A stretch of 64,000 nucleotides of DNA from Halomonas sp. (GCF_017983445.1 NZ_JAGOBJ010000004.1:186001-250000); one strand, 5' to 3'. Shown: positions 16,927-26,134, counted from the first letter of the stretch. A program made the numbers and translations. Notes: generated by a model not told the origin, from the sequence alone.

Positions 16927-18063
16927 TCAGTGTTGGAAAGAGCCCACGAAAGGTGGACGGGGAATTGAGCGGTGTGCAGACGGCAGTTGAACCGGCGTCA
17001 GGTCATGACGCCGTAACCCATCGGTACCAGACAGGTGGGCGCTTTCCGCCACCCAGTACAGGCAGCACGCTTGTCCGGTTAGCGCATGCTTGCCGCTGAG
17101 CCGGACGCGCAGGGTATGAGTGCCTACGGTGACATGGGCAATCGTATCGGCACCCAGATACTCCTCGCTAAGTACGGTAGCCGACACACCAGGCTCTGAT
17201 GCCGGGCGCAGTTCAATATCTTCGGGGCGAATGCCTATCTGCCCACCCACGGCTTCCAGTGGCGCGACCGTAGTGGTCGGTTCGCCGTCGATAACCGCCC
17301 CCTGATCGCCTTTGACAAGGGGTAGTAGGTTCATGGCAGGACTTCCTATGAAGCTTGCAGCAAAGGCGCTGGCAGGCTGGTTATAAAGCTCGTCAGGCGT
17401 GCCGTCCTGAACGATGCGGCCGTGCTGCATCAGAATCACGCGATCCCCCATGCTCATGGCCTCGACCTGGTCGTGGGTAACGTAAATCACCGTCATATTC
17501 AGGCGGCTCTGTAGCGCCTTGATTTCCCGGCGCATATCGCTGCGCAGCCGCGCATCCAGGTTGGAGAGCGGCTCATCCATCAAACAGATCGGGTGTTCAG
17601 AGATAATCGAGCGGGCAAGTGCCACCCGCTGGCGTTGGCCACCGGAAAGCTGGGCGGGTTTACGGTTCAGGTAGTCGGTTAAATCGACAAGCTCGGCCAC
17701 CTTGGCCAGTCGCTCACGCTGTTGAGCTTTGGGCACTTTGCGGCTGCGCAGGCCGAATACGATGTTGTCGGCAACGCTTAAATGCGGGAAAAGCGCATAG
17801 GATTGAAACACCATGCTCAAGCCACGATCCCCAGGCGGCAGGCGCGTAACGTCGCGCTCACCGATGTGGATCTGTCCGTCGCTTGCCTCTTCAAGGCCCG
17901 CTATCATGCGCAGCGTGGTGGATTTTCCGCAGCCTGATGGGCCCAGCAGAATGACAAACTGGCCGGGCGTTACGTCGAAGGAAATGCTATCGACAGCGGT
18001 CGTCGCGTCCCAACGCTTGGTGACGCGATCCAAGCGGATTCGCGATTGATTCATAACACTCAT
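16927..18063 (-). CDS. Carbohydrate ABC transporter ATPase (UgpC/MalK type)
   Basis: About 378 residues. Walker A GPSGCGKS at 41-48, signature LSGGQRQRVALARSI, Walker B CLMDEPLSNLDARLR, then a C-terminal OB/TOBE regulatory domain containing IGIRPEDIELRP, as in MalK/UgpC. Likely start ATG at 18063 (18054 also possible; neither has a strong ribosome-binding site); the frame extends to 18111 without support. First gene of the four-gene operon, with its promoter presumably in the 150-base gap upstream. Confidence 0.88.
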   Translation of the reverse strand: MSVMNQSRIRLDRVTKRWDATTAVDSISFDVTPGQFVILLGPSGCGKSTTLRMIAGLEEASDGQIHIGERDVTRLPPGDRGLSMVFQSYALFPHLSVADNIVFGLRSRKVPKAQQRERLAKVAELVDLTDYLNRKPAQLSGGQRQRVALARSIISEHPICLMDEPLSNLDARLRSDMRREIKALQSRLNMTVIYVTHDQVEAMSMGDRVILMQHGRIVQDGTPDELYNQPASAFAASFIGSPAMNLLPLVKGDQGAVIDGEPTTTVAPLEAVGGQIGIRPEDIELRPASEPGVSATVLSEEYLGADTIAHVTVGTHTLRVRLSGKHALTGQACCLYWVAESAHLSGTDGLRRHDLTPVQLPSAHRSIPRPPFVGSFQH

Positions 18064-18176
18064 CACCAGCTGTTGGTTATTGTTGGTCAGCTTGCGTTGA
18101 AGGTGTTGCACTTGTATGACACTTATGTGGCGAAGTTGTGTCAGGTAATAGTTATATAGCTCTTTTGGCTAAAGAC

Positions 18177-18208
18177 CTCAATGTAGCGGGGACTCAATGT
18201 AGCGGGGA
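18177..18208. repeat. Exact 16-bp tandem duplication
   Basis: CTCAATGTAGCGGGGA occurs twice head to tail (18177-18192 and 18193-18208) between the start of the ABC ATPase gene and the end of the HMG-CoA lyase gene. Probably a replication-slippage duplication. Confidence 0.8.
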
Positions 18209-18221
18209 ATAGGGCCGTTCA

Positions 18222-19166
18222 TTATTGAAGGGCTGATGCTGGCATCGCATAACGCCTGGTCGATTTACCCGCTTTCACCACCTGCCCTGGTACGTCGTGG
18301 CCGATGAGATCGGGGAGGGTGGCGGCGACGTCAAGCAGGGCGTCCAGATCAACGCCGGTGTCCACGCCCATGGCTTCGAACATGTGCACTAGATCTTCGG
18401 TGCATACGTTGCCGGTGGCGCCGGGGGCAAAGGGGCAGCCGCCCAGTCCGCCGAGCGCCGCATCAAAGCGGTTAATCCCTGCTTGCCAGGCCGCCAGGGC
18501 GTTAGCCAAGCCCATGCCGCGGGTGTTGTGAAAATGCAGGGTAAACGATGTTTCGGGCCAGCGTTCAAGCACCGCTTCACACAGGCGTTTGACCTGAGCC
18601 GGGTTGGCCATGCCGGTGGTGTCGCAAAGGGTTATGCCCTGAATACCCAGCGCAATCAGTTTCTCAACCAGTTCCAGCACCCGCGCTTCGGGCACTTCGC
18701 CTTCAAAGGGGCAGCCAAACGTGGTGGAGAGCGAGGCGTTGATAAATACGCCGCTGCCCTGCGTCACGTTCAAAATCGCCGCGAACTGCTCAAGGGATTG
18801 CTCGGGTGTCATACGCAGGTTGGCAAGGCCATGGCTGTCGCTTGCCGACATCACCAGATTGATCTCATCGACGTTGCAGGCAAGCGCGCGCTCGGCGCCT
18901 TTTACGTTGGGCACCAGCACCGTGATGTCCACGCCTTCCCGGCGCTGAATACCGGTGACAACCTCAGAGGCATCGCGCAGGTTGGGAATCGCTTTGGGGG
19001 AGGTAAACGATGTCGCTTCGATGCGCTTAAGCCCCGTGGTGGAAAGCGCATCAATCCAGCGGATTTTGTCTTCCGTCGGCACAAAGCGCGCTTCTATCTG
19101 CAGGCCGTCACGCGGGGCAACTTCATTGATTTCTACCTTCGCAGGGCCGGGGGTGGACGTGTGCAT
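18222..19166 (-). CDS. mvaB: Hydroxymethylglutaryl-CoA lyase
   Basis: 314 residues, DRE-TIM metallolyase barrel. The APRDGLQ motif near residue 18 supplies metal/substrate residues, the HFHNTRGMGLAN strand gives the metal-binding His pair, and GGLGGCPFAPGATGNVCTED is the HMG-CoA lyase signature with the catalytic Cys. It cleaves (S)-HMG-CoA to acetyl-CoA and acetoacetate. ATG at 19166 has AAGGAG upstream; the frame extends to 19292 but overlaps the CoA-transferase gene. No leucine-pathway partners (isovaleryl-CoA dehydrogenase, methylcrotonyl-CoA carboxylase) are beside it; its partner is a CaiB-type CoA-transferase. Confidence 0.9.
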   Translation of the reverse strand: MHTSTPGPAKVEINEVAPRDGLQIEARFVPTEDKIRWIDALSTTGLKRIEATSFTSPKAIPNLRDASEVVTGIQRREGVDITVLVPNVKGAERALACNVDEINLVMSASDSHGLANLRMTPEQSLEQFAAILNVTQGSGVFINASLSTTFGCPFEGEVPEARVLELVEKLIALGIQGITLCDTTGMANPAQVKRLCEAVLERWPETSFTLHFHNTRGMGLANALAAWQAGINRFDAALGGLGGCPFAPGATGNVCTEDLVHMFEAMGVDTGVDLDALLDVAATLPDLIGHDVPGQVVKAGKSTRRYAMPASALQ

Positions 19167-19191
19167 GGTGCTCTCCTTAAATGTGCTTGCC

Positions 19192-20397
19192 TTAGATAAT
19201 GCCTGCCTGACGAAGCTTGGCGCGGGTTTCTTGATCGATCCCCAACTCGTCCAATACGTCGTCGGTATGTTGGCCAAGCTGAGGGCCGCCATTGCCTATC
19301 CGCCCTGGAGTGGCGCTTAGCTTGGGCAGTACGCCGGGTACCTTGAGCGGTTGACCGTTGGGGCGGGTAAAGGTCTGGATCATCTCCCTCGCCAGGTAGT
19401 GTGGATCAAAAGCGATATCTTCAGCGGTATAGGGGTAGCCTGCGGGCACCCGGGCGTCATCCAGGGCTTGAAGAATGGCGTCGCGCGGGCGCTCAAGCGT
19501 CCAGGCGCCAATGGCTGCATCAATCATGGCGGCTTGCTGACTGCGCCCGTCGTTATGGGCAAGCGCTGGGTCATTAGCCAAGTCCTCCCGGCCAATCACG
19601 CTCATCAAGCGTTTAAAGATGCTGTCACCGTTGCCCGCGATAAGTACATAGTCGCCGTTCTGGCAGCGATAGGCGTTGGATGGCGTAATGCCGGGAAGGG
19701 CGCTGCCGCTGGGCTCGCGGACCTGGCCGCTGGCGTCAAATTCCGGCAGCAGGCTTTCCATCATCGCGAATACCGACTCGTACAGTGCGACGTCGATTTC
19801 CTGGCCCAAGCCGCTGCGGTTGCGCTCCTGAAGGGCCAGCAAGGTGCCGATTACCGCGTAAAGCGCGGAAAGCGAGTCGCCAATGCTCACGCCTACCCGC
19901 ACGGAGGGCTCGTCCGGTTGGCCGGTAAGGTAACGCAGCCCGCCCATCGCTTCGCCAATCACGCCAAAGCCGGGCTTGTCGCGGTAGGGGCCGGTCTGCC
20001 CGTAACCCGAAATATGCACCATGATCAGCCGTGGGTTGAGGGCAGATAACGCATCCCAACCCAGCCCCCAGCTTTGTAGCGTGCCGGGGCGAAAATTCTC
20101 CACGACAACGTCTGCTTCAGCGGCAAGCTGGCGCACCAGGGCCTGACCCTCCTCGCTGCGTAAATCCAGCGCCACTGAACGCTTGTTGCGGGTCTGAACA
20201 TGCCACCAAAGTGACGTGCCGTCTTCGATCATTCGCCATTTGCGAAGCGGGTCGCCGGTGCCAGGCGGCTCAATCTTGATTACATCAGCGCCAAATTCAC
20301 CCAGCAGCTTGGTGGCGAAGGGGCCAGCAATCAGTTGGCCTAGCTCAAGCACTTTCAGGCCGTGCAAGGGAAGGTTGCGCGCTTCAGGAGCATTCAT
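19192..20397 (-). CDS. CaiB/BaiF family (class III) CoA-transferase
   Basis: 401 residues. Family landmarks: VLELGQLIAGPFATKLLGEFGADVIKIE-type N-terminus, NKRSVALDL, VVVENFRPG and GYGQTGPY; the catalytic Asp is D174 in SIGDSLSAL. It moves CoA between carboxylic acids in the cytosol. AGGAG lies eight bases before ATG 20397. It begins a two-gene operon with HMG-CoA lyase and is divergent from a LysR gene. Mammalian SUGCT, in the same family, exchanges CoA between HMG-CoA/succinyl-CoA and dicarboxylates, which makes an HMG-type acid a plausible substrate here. That link is inference. Confidence 0.88.
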   Translation of the reverse strand: MNAPEARNLPLHGLKVLELGQLIAGPFATKLLGEFGADVIKIEPPGTGDPLRKWRMIEDGTSLWWHVQTRNKRSVALDLRSEEGQALVRQLAAEADVVVENFRPGTLQSWGLGWDALSALNPRLIMVHISGYGQTGPYRDKPGFGVIGEAMGGLRYLTGQPDEPSVRVGVSIGDSLSALYAVIGTLLALQERNRSGLGQEIDVALYESVFAMMESLLPEFDASGQVREPSGSALPGITPSNAYRCQNGDYVLIAGNGDSIFKRLMSVIGREDLANDPALAHNDGRSQQAAMIDAAIGAWTLERPRDAILQALDDARVPAGYPYTAEDIAFDPHYLAREMIQTFTRPNGQPLKVPGVLPKLSATPGRIGNGGPQLGQHTDDVLDELGIDQETRAKLRQAGII

Positions 20398-20547
20398 TGA
20401 GGCTCTCCTCTACTTGTCGTTATTCGCAGTGGGCGTCAGCATGGGGCAGCCGTTTAGGAGCGACAATTAGGCAATGAGTAACAAAGGGTTCGTGGCTTGC
20501 GAAGGTATGCGCTAGCATGGGCAGACTGTTAGTTAAGAGATATCACC

Positions 20548-21450
20548 ATGCGCCGCTTCGACTTTGTCACCCTTAAACTGTTTATCTCTGTGGCTGACGA
20601 AGGGCGTCTCACTGCCGCCGCCGCGCGTGAGCATCTTGCGCTTGCCGCGGTAAGCAAGCGGATTAGCGACCTTGAGGCGCTGGTCGGGACGACGCTGCTA
20701 TATCGCCGCCCCAGAGGCGTTGAGTTAACCCCTGCAGGTCAGGCGTTCTTGCACCACGCCCGGCGAATTATGGATAATATCGAGCGTCTTGAAGCTGAGC
20801 TGAGTGAATATGGTGAAGGGGTGCGCGGCCATGTACGTATTCACTCCAATACCTCGGCCATTATTGCGTTCCTCCCTCAAGACCTCAGTACCTTCTCGCG
20901 CCACTATCCTGATATCAAAATCGACCTACAGGAACGGGTGAGTAGTGAAATTGTGGCCGCCGTGCGCGATGGCTTGACCGATATCGGCATCTTCGCGGGG
21001 CATGTCGCGGCACCTGACCTTCAACAGCTTTCATACCGGCATGACCGGCTAGTGTTGGTGACCTCTGGCAATCACCCGCTCGCGGCGCGTGAAAACATTG
21101 CCTTCAATGAAGCCCTCGACTTCGATTTTATCGGCCTCCAGCAGGATGCCTCGCTGCAGGCGCTGCTGCACGAACAGGCCAATATTGCTGACAAGGCGCT
21201 GCGTATGCGAATTCAGGTGCGTAGCTTCGACGCCATTTGCCGCATGATTCATCACGGAATGGGCGTAGGCATACTGCCGGAACAAACCATCTACCGTGAG
21301 CTGGGGGATCTGGAGTTAAAAAGCATTCCGCTTAGCGACCCCTGGGCGCAGCGTGAACTGGTCATCGGCATGCGCCGTTACGCCACGCTTCCCGCCACTG
21401 CCCGCCATCTCGTCGATCACCTCATCAAGGCAGAGATCCTTCCTTTATAG
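20548..21450 (+). CDS. LysR-family transcriptional regulator
   Basis: 300 residues. N-terminal winged HTH (residues about 5-62, FISVADEGRLTAAAAREHLALAAVSKRISDLE type) and a C-terminal periplasmic-binding-like effector domain. Divergent from the CoA-transferase/lyase operon (150-base gap) and upstream of the TRAP genes, so it probably controls one or both in response to the imported acid. No operator was assigned. Confidence 0.9.
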   Translation: MRRFDFVTLKLFISVADEGRLTAAAAREHLALAAVSKRISDLEALVGTTLLYRRPRGVELTPAGQAFLHHARRIMDNIERLEAELSEYGEGVRGHVRIHSNTSAIIAFLPQDLSTFSRHYPDIKIDLQERVSSEIVAAVRDGLTDIGIFAGHVAAPDLQQLSYRHDRLVLVTSGNHPLAARENIAFNEALDFDFIGLQQDASLQALLHEQANIADKALRMRIQVRSFDAICRMIHHGMGVGILPEQTIYRELGDLELKSIPLSDPWAQRELVIGMRRYATLPATARHLVDHLIKAEILPL

Positions 21451-21621
21451 GCCCACCTGGTTCTTTTATGGCTTCGCGTTTGAAGAATGCTCGCTGGTAT
21501 AGCGGGTGCGCGCTTACCGGTCTATTTCTACATCGGCCCAATGAATGGCCGCCGATGCCGCTTAGTCTTTAGTCGTAGGCTGATTTGTAGATGCCCCCAA
21601 GCGCCTGCTATCAAAGCGCCT

Positions 21622-21717
21622 CTAGCCATCGTATTTGACGAAGCCTGCCTTCTCGAACGTCGATTTGAGCGTATAGGCCGCTTGTTTCAAGATTCCCGAG
21701 GACACCACCGTAATTAC
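21622..21717 (-). pseudogene. Possible C-terminal remnant of a lost gene
   Basis: The LysR-to-TRAP gap (21451-21751, 301 bases) has no convincing gene. Within it a minus-strand frame reads like a natural protein tail (VSSGILKQAAYTLKSTFEKAGF...) and ends in a stop at 21624-21622, with no start or upstream body. I do not recognise the family. It may be chance, since the shadow frame overlaps the start of the next gene. Confidence 0.2.
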
Positions 21718-21751
21718 TGATCTATAACGACAAATTGAGAGAGAACATCTC

Positions 21752-22738
21752 ATGCAAAAATCACTGCTTGCCACGCTCGCCGCGTTAGGCATTTTAGCGG
21801 TTGCTCCCTTCGCGCTGGCCAAACCGATCGAAATACAGGTCAACAACACCATGAGTGAGGGCGGCTCTGAAAGCGCGGCGGTCGAGCGCTTTGCAGAGTA
21901 CCTGGAAGAGCAGGCGCCGGGGCGCTTCAATGTGCGGCCTTTCCTGGCGGGTTCCCTGGGCGGTGAAGATTCCGTACTGGAGCTGCTCAACCTGGGCCAG
22001 ACCCAGCTTTCACTCACCGGGGGCAACTGGCGCCAGCAGTACGCGCCTGAGTACGACGCCATTACCGTACCTTTCCTGTTCACGACCTGGGATGAGGTGG
22101 ATAGCTATATCGATAGCCCATCGGGCCAGGCGCTGATCGAACAGGCGGAACAGCAGGGCGGCCTCAAGTTTCTGGGTGTTCAGCACCGTGGTCCGCGACA
22201 TATGACTGCCAATAAAGAGATCCATACGCCAGAGGATTTGCAGGGCTTCCGTCTACGCCTTCCGTCATTGCCGATCTGGCTAGAAGTCTGGGAAGAACTG
22301 GGCGCGCAGGTAGTCAACGTGCCCGCGCCGGAAATCTACCTCGCCATGCAGACTCGTCAGGTCGATGGTCATGAGAATTCGCTCTCTTCGCCCTACACGC
22401 GGCGCCTGTGGGAAGTGCAGGACTACCTCATTACCACAAGCCACGTGCAGTTCCCCTGGAGCTGGGTTGCCAGCGCGCGCTGGTGGGATGGTCTGGAGGA
22501 AGAGGATCAGACGCTGATTTCTGAAGCGATTGATGTCGCCCGCGCCTATGGCACTGAGCAAGAGCGCGAACTGGATGATTTCTACCTGAATGCACTTCAG
22601 GAAGAAGGCATGACGGTCGTTGAGCCCGATATCGAAGCTTTCCGTGAAGCGGCCATGCCCGCCATTGATCGTGTGCTTTCAGAAATGGCCGACGGTGTAC
22701 GCGACGACGCAATCAGTGCAAGCCAAGCTAGCGACTGA
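21752..22738 (+). CDS. dctP: TRAP transporter periplasmic receptor (DctP family)
   Basis: 328 residues. Signal peptide of about 23 residues (ALLAVAPFALA region), then the DctP fold: GSLGGEDSVLELLNLGQ, the conserved Arg in GFRLRLPSLP that salt-bridges a substrate carboxylate, and QTRQVDGHENSLSS. The ligand is therefore likely an organic acid. It opens the operon dctP-dctQ-dctM next to the CoA-transferase/HMG-CoA lyase genes. Confidence 0.9.
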   Translation: MQKSLLATLAALGILAVAPFALAKPIEIQVNNTMSEGGSESAAVERFAEYLEEQAPGRFNVRPFLAGSLGGEDSVLELLNLGQTQLSLTGGNWRQQYAPEYDAITVPFLFTTWDEVDSYIDSPSGQALIEQAEQQGGLKFLGVQHRGPRHMTANKEIHTPEDLQGFRLRLPSLPIWLEVWEELGAQVVNVPAPEIYLAMQTRQVDGHENSLSSPYTRRLWEVQDYLITTSHVQFPWSWVASARWWDGLEEEDQTLISEAIDVARAYGTEQERELDDFYLNALQEEGMTVVEPDIEAFREAAMPAIDRVLSEMADGVRDDAISASQASD

Positions 22739-22747
22739 TCATCATCA

Positions 22748-22773
22748 GGTGGCGGCATTATGATGCTGCCACC
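22748..22773 (+). promoter_or_regulatory. Stem-loop between dctP and dctQ
   Basis: 11-bp stem (22748-22758 with 22763-22773; one G-U pair) and a 4-base loop directly after the receptor gene, without a U run. It resembles the stem-loops after other receptor genes in this window and may protect the dctP mRNA. Confidence 0.55.
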
Positions 22774-22795
22774 GTCTTAGGTAAGGAGTTATCTT

Positions 22796-23335
22796 GTGGA
22801 TGGAGCACTGCCACCCGCAAATGGGGCTGATCGTGCGGCTTTTTATACGCTGCGCTATGTGACCCGCCTATGCGATGCTGTGGGCGTTGCGCTACTGGCC
22901 GGTATTTTAGGATTGATCGTGACCGCCGTGGTCGCCCGCGATCTGCTCAACTGGGGCATGCCCTGGAGCGAGGAAGTCGTTTCGCTGATGGCCATTTACG
23001 CCATTGGTTTCGGTTCGATCTCAGCCTGGGTACGCAGCGACCATCTGGTCGTGGATCTGTTTAGTCATCGGCTGAGTGCGCTTGGCTATCAGGTGCAGTA
23101 TCGGCTGACGGCCATCATCTCCGTCGGTTTTTTTGTACTGGCCAGCTGGGGCGCCTGGATCATGTCCGACATGAGCGCCAACAATAAAACGGTCTCGTTG
23201 AGTATCAGCTTCTCTTATCTCTATTACGGCCTGTTATTCAGTTTTGTTGCTATGGCGCTGATCGCCACCTGGCAAACCTTGCGTGGCCCCGTCACGTGGT
23301 TGAATAAACCCGCGCACGAGGAGATAACGCCATGA
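22796..23335 (+). CDS. dctQ: TRAP transporter small permease (DctQ family)
   Basis: 179 residues with four hydrophobic segments; the DctQ pattern NWGMPWSEEVVSLMAIYAIGFGS is present. Start is GTG 22796, seven bases after AAGGAG. It overlaps dctM by 4 bases (ATGA). Confidence 0.88.
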   Translation: MDGALPPANGADRAAFYTLRYVTRLCDAVGVALLAGILGLIVTAVVARDLLNWGMPWSEEVVSLMAIYAIGFGSISAWVRSDHLVVDLFSHRLSALGYQVQYRLTAIISVGFFVLASWGAWIMSDMSANNKTVSLSISFSYLYYGLLFSFVAMALIATWQTLRGPVTWLNKPAHEEITP

Positions 23336-24627
23336 TGGAACTTGCCATATTCGTCGGCGGACTGCTGTTCTTGATGATGATCGGGCTACCCGTGGTGGTG
23401 TCTATCGGGGTGACCTCGTTTATTGCGCTGGCGGTAACCGGGGCCGGTGGGCTTCCGGTTGAGCTTCTTTCACTGCGCATGGTGCAAACGCTCAATAACT
23501 TTACCCTCATGGCGATTCCGCTGTTTATCCTGGCGGCCAACATCATGAACCTGGGGTCGACCACGACCCGGATATTTGATTTTGCGACGGCTCTGGTGGG
23601 CTGTACCAAAGGCGGGCTGGGTCACGCCAACGTGGTGGCAAGCTCCATCTTTGCCACCATGTCCGGCACGGCGGTGGCTGATGCCGCCGGGCTTGGCAGT
23701 ATCGAAATCAAGGCGATGAAGGAGCGTGGCTATGCGCTCGACTATACGACCGGAATTACCGCGGCTTCGAGTGTCGTCGGCCCAATCCTGCCGCCGAGTA
23801 TTGCGCTGGTGGTGTATGGCTGGCTCGCTAACGTAAGTATCGGTGGGCTCTTCATGGCTGGGCTTGTGCCGGGTATCCTGATGGCCCTGCTGCTTATGGG
23901 CATGACCGTGCTACTCGGCGCCACGGGGAAAGTCGTGATGCCTGCTCCTGTGCCGTTTGATGCAGGCGAGGTCGTGCGGACCGGCAAGCGGGCCATTTTA
24001 CCCTTGATGATGCCGGCGATCATCGTTGGCGGTATCTGGGGCGGCTTCTTCACACCGACTGAAGCAGGCGCAATTGCCTCGCTGTATGCAGTGATACTGG
24101 GCGGGGTGATCTATCGCGATTTGAGCCTGAAGAGCCTGTACGACGCGTTTCGGCGTACGCTGATGTTCAGCGCAGTGATCCTGCTGATTATTGCGGTATC
24201 AAGCTTCTATGGCTGGATTCTGGTACGCATGGGCATTCCGCAGGCGCTGGCTGGGCAGGTCGCCAGTATCGATATGCCGACGATTGCGCTGCTGATCTGC
24301 TTTGCGCTGTTCTTTTTACTGATCGGCTGCTTCATGTCGGTGATTGAAAGTATCCTGATCTTTACCCCTATCGTGGTGCCTGCCGCGCTGAGCGCGGGGC
24401 TCGACCCAGTGCATTTCGGTATCGTGATGGTGATTACCCTATCGGTCGGGGTCATTACGCCGCCGTTCGGTACGGTGCTGTTCATGATGGTGGGTATTAC
24501 CCGGCTGCGTTACGGTCAGGTGGTCAAAGCGGTACTGCCGTTCTTGCTGCCTATTATCGCGACCATTTTATTGTTGATTGCGGTGCCCGGGTTGGCCACC
24601 TGGCTGCCTGGGCTAATGAGCTACTGA
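23332..24627 (+). CDS. dctM: TRAP transporter large permease (DctM family)
   Basis: 431 residues with about 11-12 hydrophobic segments. DctM motifs: FILAANIMNLG, MSGTAVADAAGLGSIEIKAMKERGY, GPILPPSIALV and FFTPTEAGAIA. Sodium-driven importer subunit coupled to dctQ by a 4-base overlap. A strong hairpin terminator follows. Confidence 0.92.
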   Translation: MMELAIFVGGLLFLMMIGLPVVVSIGVTSFIALAVTGAGGLPVELLSLRMVQTLNNFTLMAIPLFILAANIMNLGSTTTRIFDFATALVGCTKGGLGHANVVASSIFATMSGTAVADAAGLGSIEIKAMKERGYALDYTTGITAASSVVGPILPPSIALVVYGWLANVSIGGLFMAGLVPGILMALLLMGMTVLLGATGKVVMPAPVPFDAGEVVRTGKRAILPLMMPAIIVGGIWGGFFTPTEAGAIASLYAVILGGVIYRDLSLKSLYDAFRRTLMFSAVILLIIAVSSFYGWILVRMGIPQALAGQVASIDMPTIALLICFALFFLLIGCFMSVIESILIFTPIVVPAALSAGLDPVHFGIVMVITLSVGVITPPFGTVLFMMVGITRLRYGQVVKAVLPFLLPIIATILLLIAVPGLATWLPGLMSY

Positions 24628-24649
24628 AAGATCGCTGAATAGTGATGAG

Positions 24650-24690
24650 CGCACAGCGCCCCGCAGGGTTAACCAGCGGGGCGGTGTGCG
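24650..24690. terminator. Bidirectional terminator between convergent operons
   Basis: 15-bp stem with one mismatch (24650-24664 with 24676-24690) and an 11-base loop between the stops of dctM (plus) and the FAD oxidase gene (minus). Short T run on the plus side (24691-24693). Confidence 0.75.
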
Positions 24691-24706
24691 TTTAGGACGG
24701 GCCTTG

Positions 24707-26134
24707 TTAGGTAGAAGAACCAGGCAAAATACGCCCTGGGTTCATCAGCCCTTTGGGGTCGAACAGGGATTTGACGCCGTTGAGGAGTTCTAGCTCAAGC
24801 GGAGAAAGCCGAGCCAGGTAAGGTGCCCGCTTGGTACGCCCAATACCGTGCTCTGCGCTGATGCTGCCATGAAACTCATCGAGCACGTCAAATAGCTGCT
24901 CTTCCAAGGCGTGCAAATGGGGTTTTTTATCCGCGTCAGGGAGCGCAATGGGCGGCAGTATATTGAAGTGCAGATTGCCATCGCCCACGTGCCCGTAGGC
25001 AATGATCTCGCACTCGGGCGAGGCGGCCATTACGACGTCGCTTGCGCGAGTGACAAAGTCGGGGATGGCTGAGATGGGTATCGAAATATCGGTACGCAAA
25101 TGTTCGCCACGCCGCCGCTGGCCTTCCAGCATGCTTTCACGGAACTGCCACAGCTGGGCAGACTGGGTGTCGCTTGCCGCCAGCGCCCCATCCAGCACCA
25201 GCTCGCGCTCCATGCCGGTTTCAAGCAGTTGCTCCAGCATGGCGCTTAAATCCACTGGCCCCGTGGCCGCGACTTCCATTAATACGTACCAGGGATAAGC
25301 GCTGTCCAAGGGGTCGCGTAGCTCGGGCGTTGCCTCTATCGCAAGCTCAATGCAGCGGCGGGGAATAAGCTCGAAGGCCGTCAGCAAATCACAGCAGTCG
25401 CGTCGTGCCAATCCATAGAGGTCGATCACCGCCTGTACCGAGGGCAGGCCGAGCAGGGCAGTGCGGTTTTGGGTAGGGCGAGGCGAGAGTTTTAGCACAG
25501 CGCCGGTGACGATTCCCAGCGTGCCTTCACTACCCAGAAACAGCTGTTGAAGATCGTAACCGCGGTTGTCCTTATGCAGAGCATTCAGGCTATCCAGCAC
25601 GCGCCCATCCCGCAGCACGACCTCAAGGCCGAGCACCAGCTCGCGCATCATGCCGTAGCGCAGCACGTTAAGCCCGCCTGCGTTGGTGGCGATATTGCCG
25701 CCAATCTGGCAGCTGCCCTGGGCGCCGAGCGAAAGCGGAAATTCGCAGTCATGCTCAAAGGCTGCCAGCTTGACGTTTTCGAGAATACAGCCCGCATCCA
25801 CCGTAATGGTGAAGTTGATGGGATCAATGGCGCGCACACTATCCATGCGCTCCAGACTGATCACCAGTTCCTGACCGTTTGCGGCGGGCAAGGCGCCTGC
25901 CACCAAACCGCTATGACCACCCTGGGGCGTCATTGCGATACCTTGCGCGTAGCAGCGCCTGACGACTTCAGCGACTTCTGCTGTGTTTGCCGGGCGGGCC
26001 ACGGCCAGCGGCATGCCCAGCGTGTCACCGGCCCAGTCGCTGACGTAGCGTGCCATGGCATCCGGATCGCGCAGCAAACCCCGCTCGCCCAGCAGGCTGG
26101 TGAGCTCATTTAAAAAGGTCGTAGGATCTGTCAT
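24707..26134 (-). CDS. FAD-linked 2-hydroxyacid oxidoreductase (GlcD/D-lactate dehydrogenase type)
   Basis: 475 residues. N-terminal PCMH/FAD_binding_4 domain (TPQGGHSGLVAG, LGAQGSCQIGGNIATNAGGLNVLRYG, GSEGTLGIVTGAVLKL) and C-terminal FAD-oxidase C domain with YGHVGDGNLHFNI and SAEHGIGRTK. The family oxidises D-2-hydroxyacids (D-lactate, glycolate, D-2-hydroxyglutarate). ATG 26134 overlaps the stop of the fuconate-dehydratase-like gene by 4 bases. Third gene of the operon; a D-2-hydroxyacid or lactate end product of the sugar-acid route is the probable substrate. Confidence 0.85.
   Translation of the reverse strand: MTDPTTFLNELTSLLGERGLLRDPDAMARYVSDWAGDTLGMPLAVARPANTAEVAEVVRRCYAQGIAMTPQGGHSGLVAGALPAANGQELVISLERMDSVRAIDPINFTITVDAGCILENVKLAAFEHDCEFPLSLGAQGSCQIGGNIATNAGGLNVLRYGMMRELVLGLEVVLRDGRVLDSLNALHKDNRGYDLQQLFLGSEGTLGIVTGAVLKLSPRPTQNRTALLGLPSVQAVIDLYGLARRDCCDLLTAFELIPRRCIELAIEATPELRDPLDSAYPWYVLMEVAATGPVDLSAMLEQLLETGMERELVLDGALAASDTQSAQLWQFRESMLEGQRRRGEHLRTDISIPISAIPDFVTRASDVVMAASPECEIIAYGHVGDGNLHFNILPPIALPDADKKPHLHALEEQLFDVLDEFHGSISAEHGIGRTKRAPYLARLSPLELELLNGVKSLFDPKGLMNPGRILPGSST

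Noticed and set aside
18483-19199. 238-residue plus-strand frame opposite HMG-CoA lyase
   Set aside because: Shadow of a strongly conserved gene; no start signal or recognisable domain.
21487-21720. 77-residue plus-strand frame in the LysR-TRAP gap
   Set aside because: No ribosome-binding site and no family resemblance; Arg/Cys-rich composition looks non-coding.
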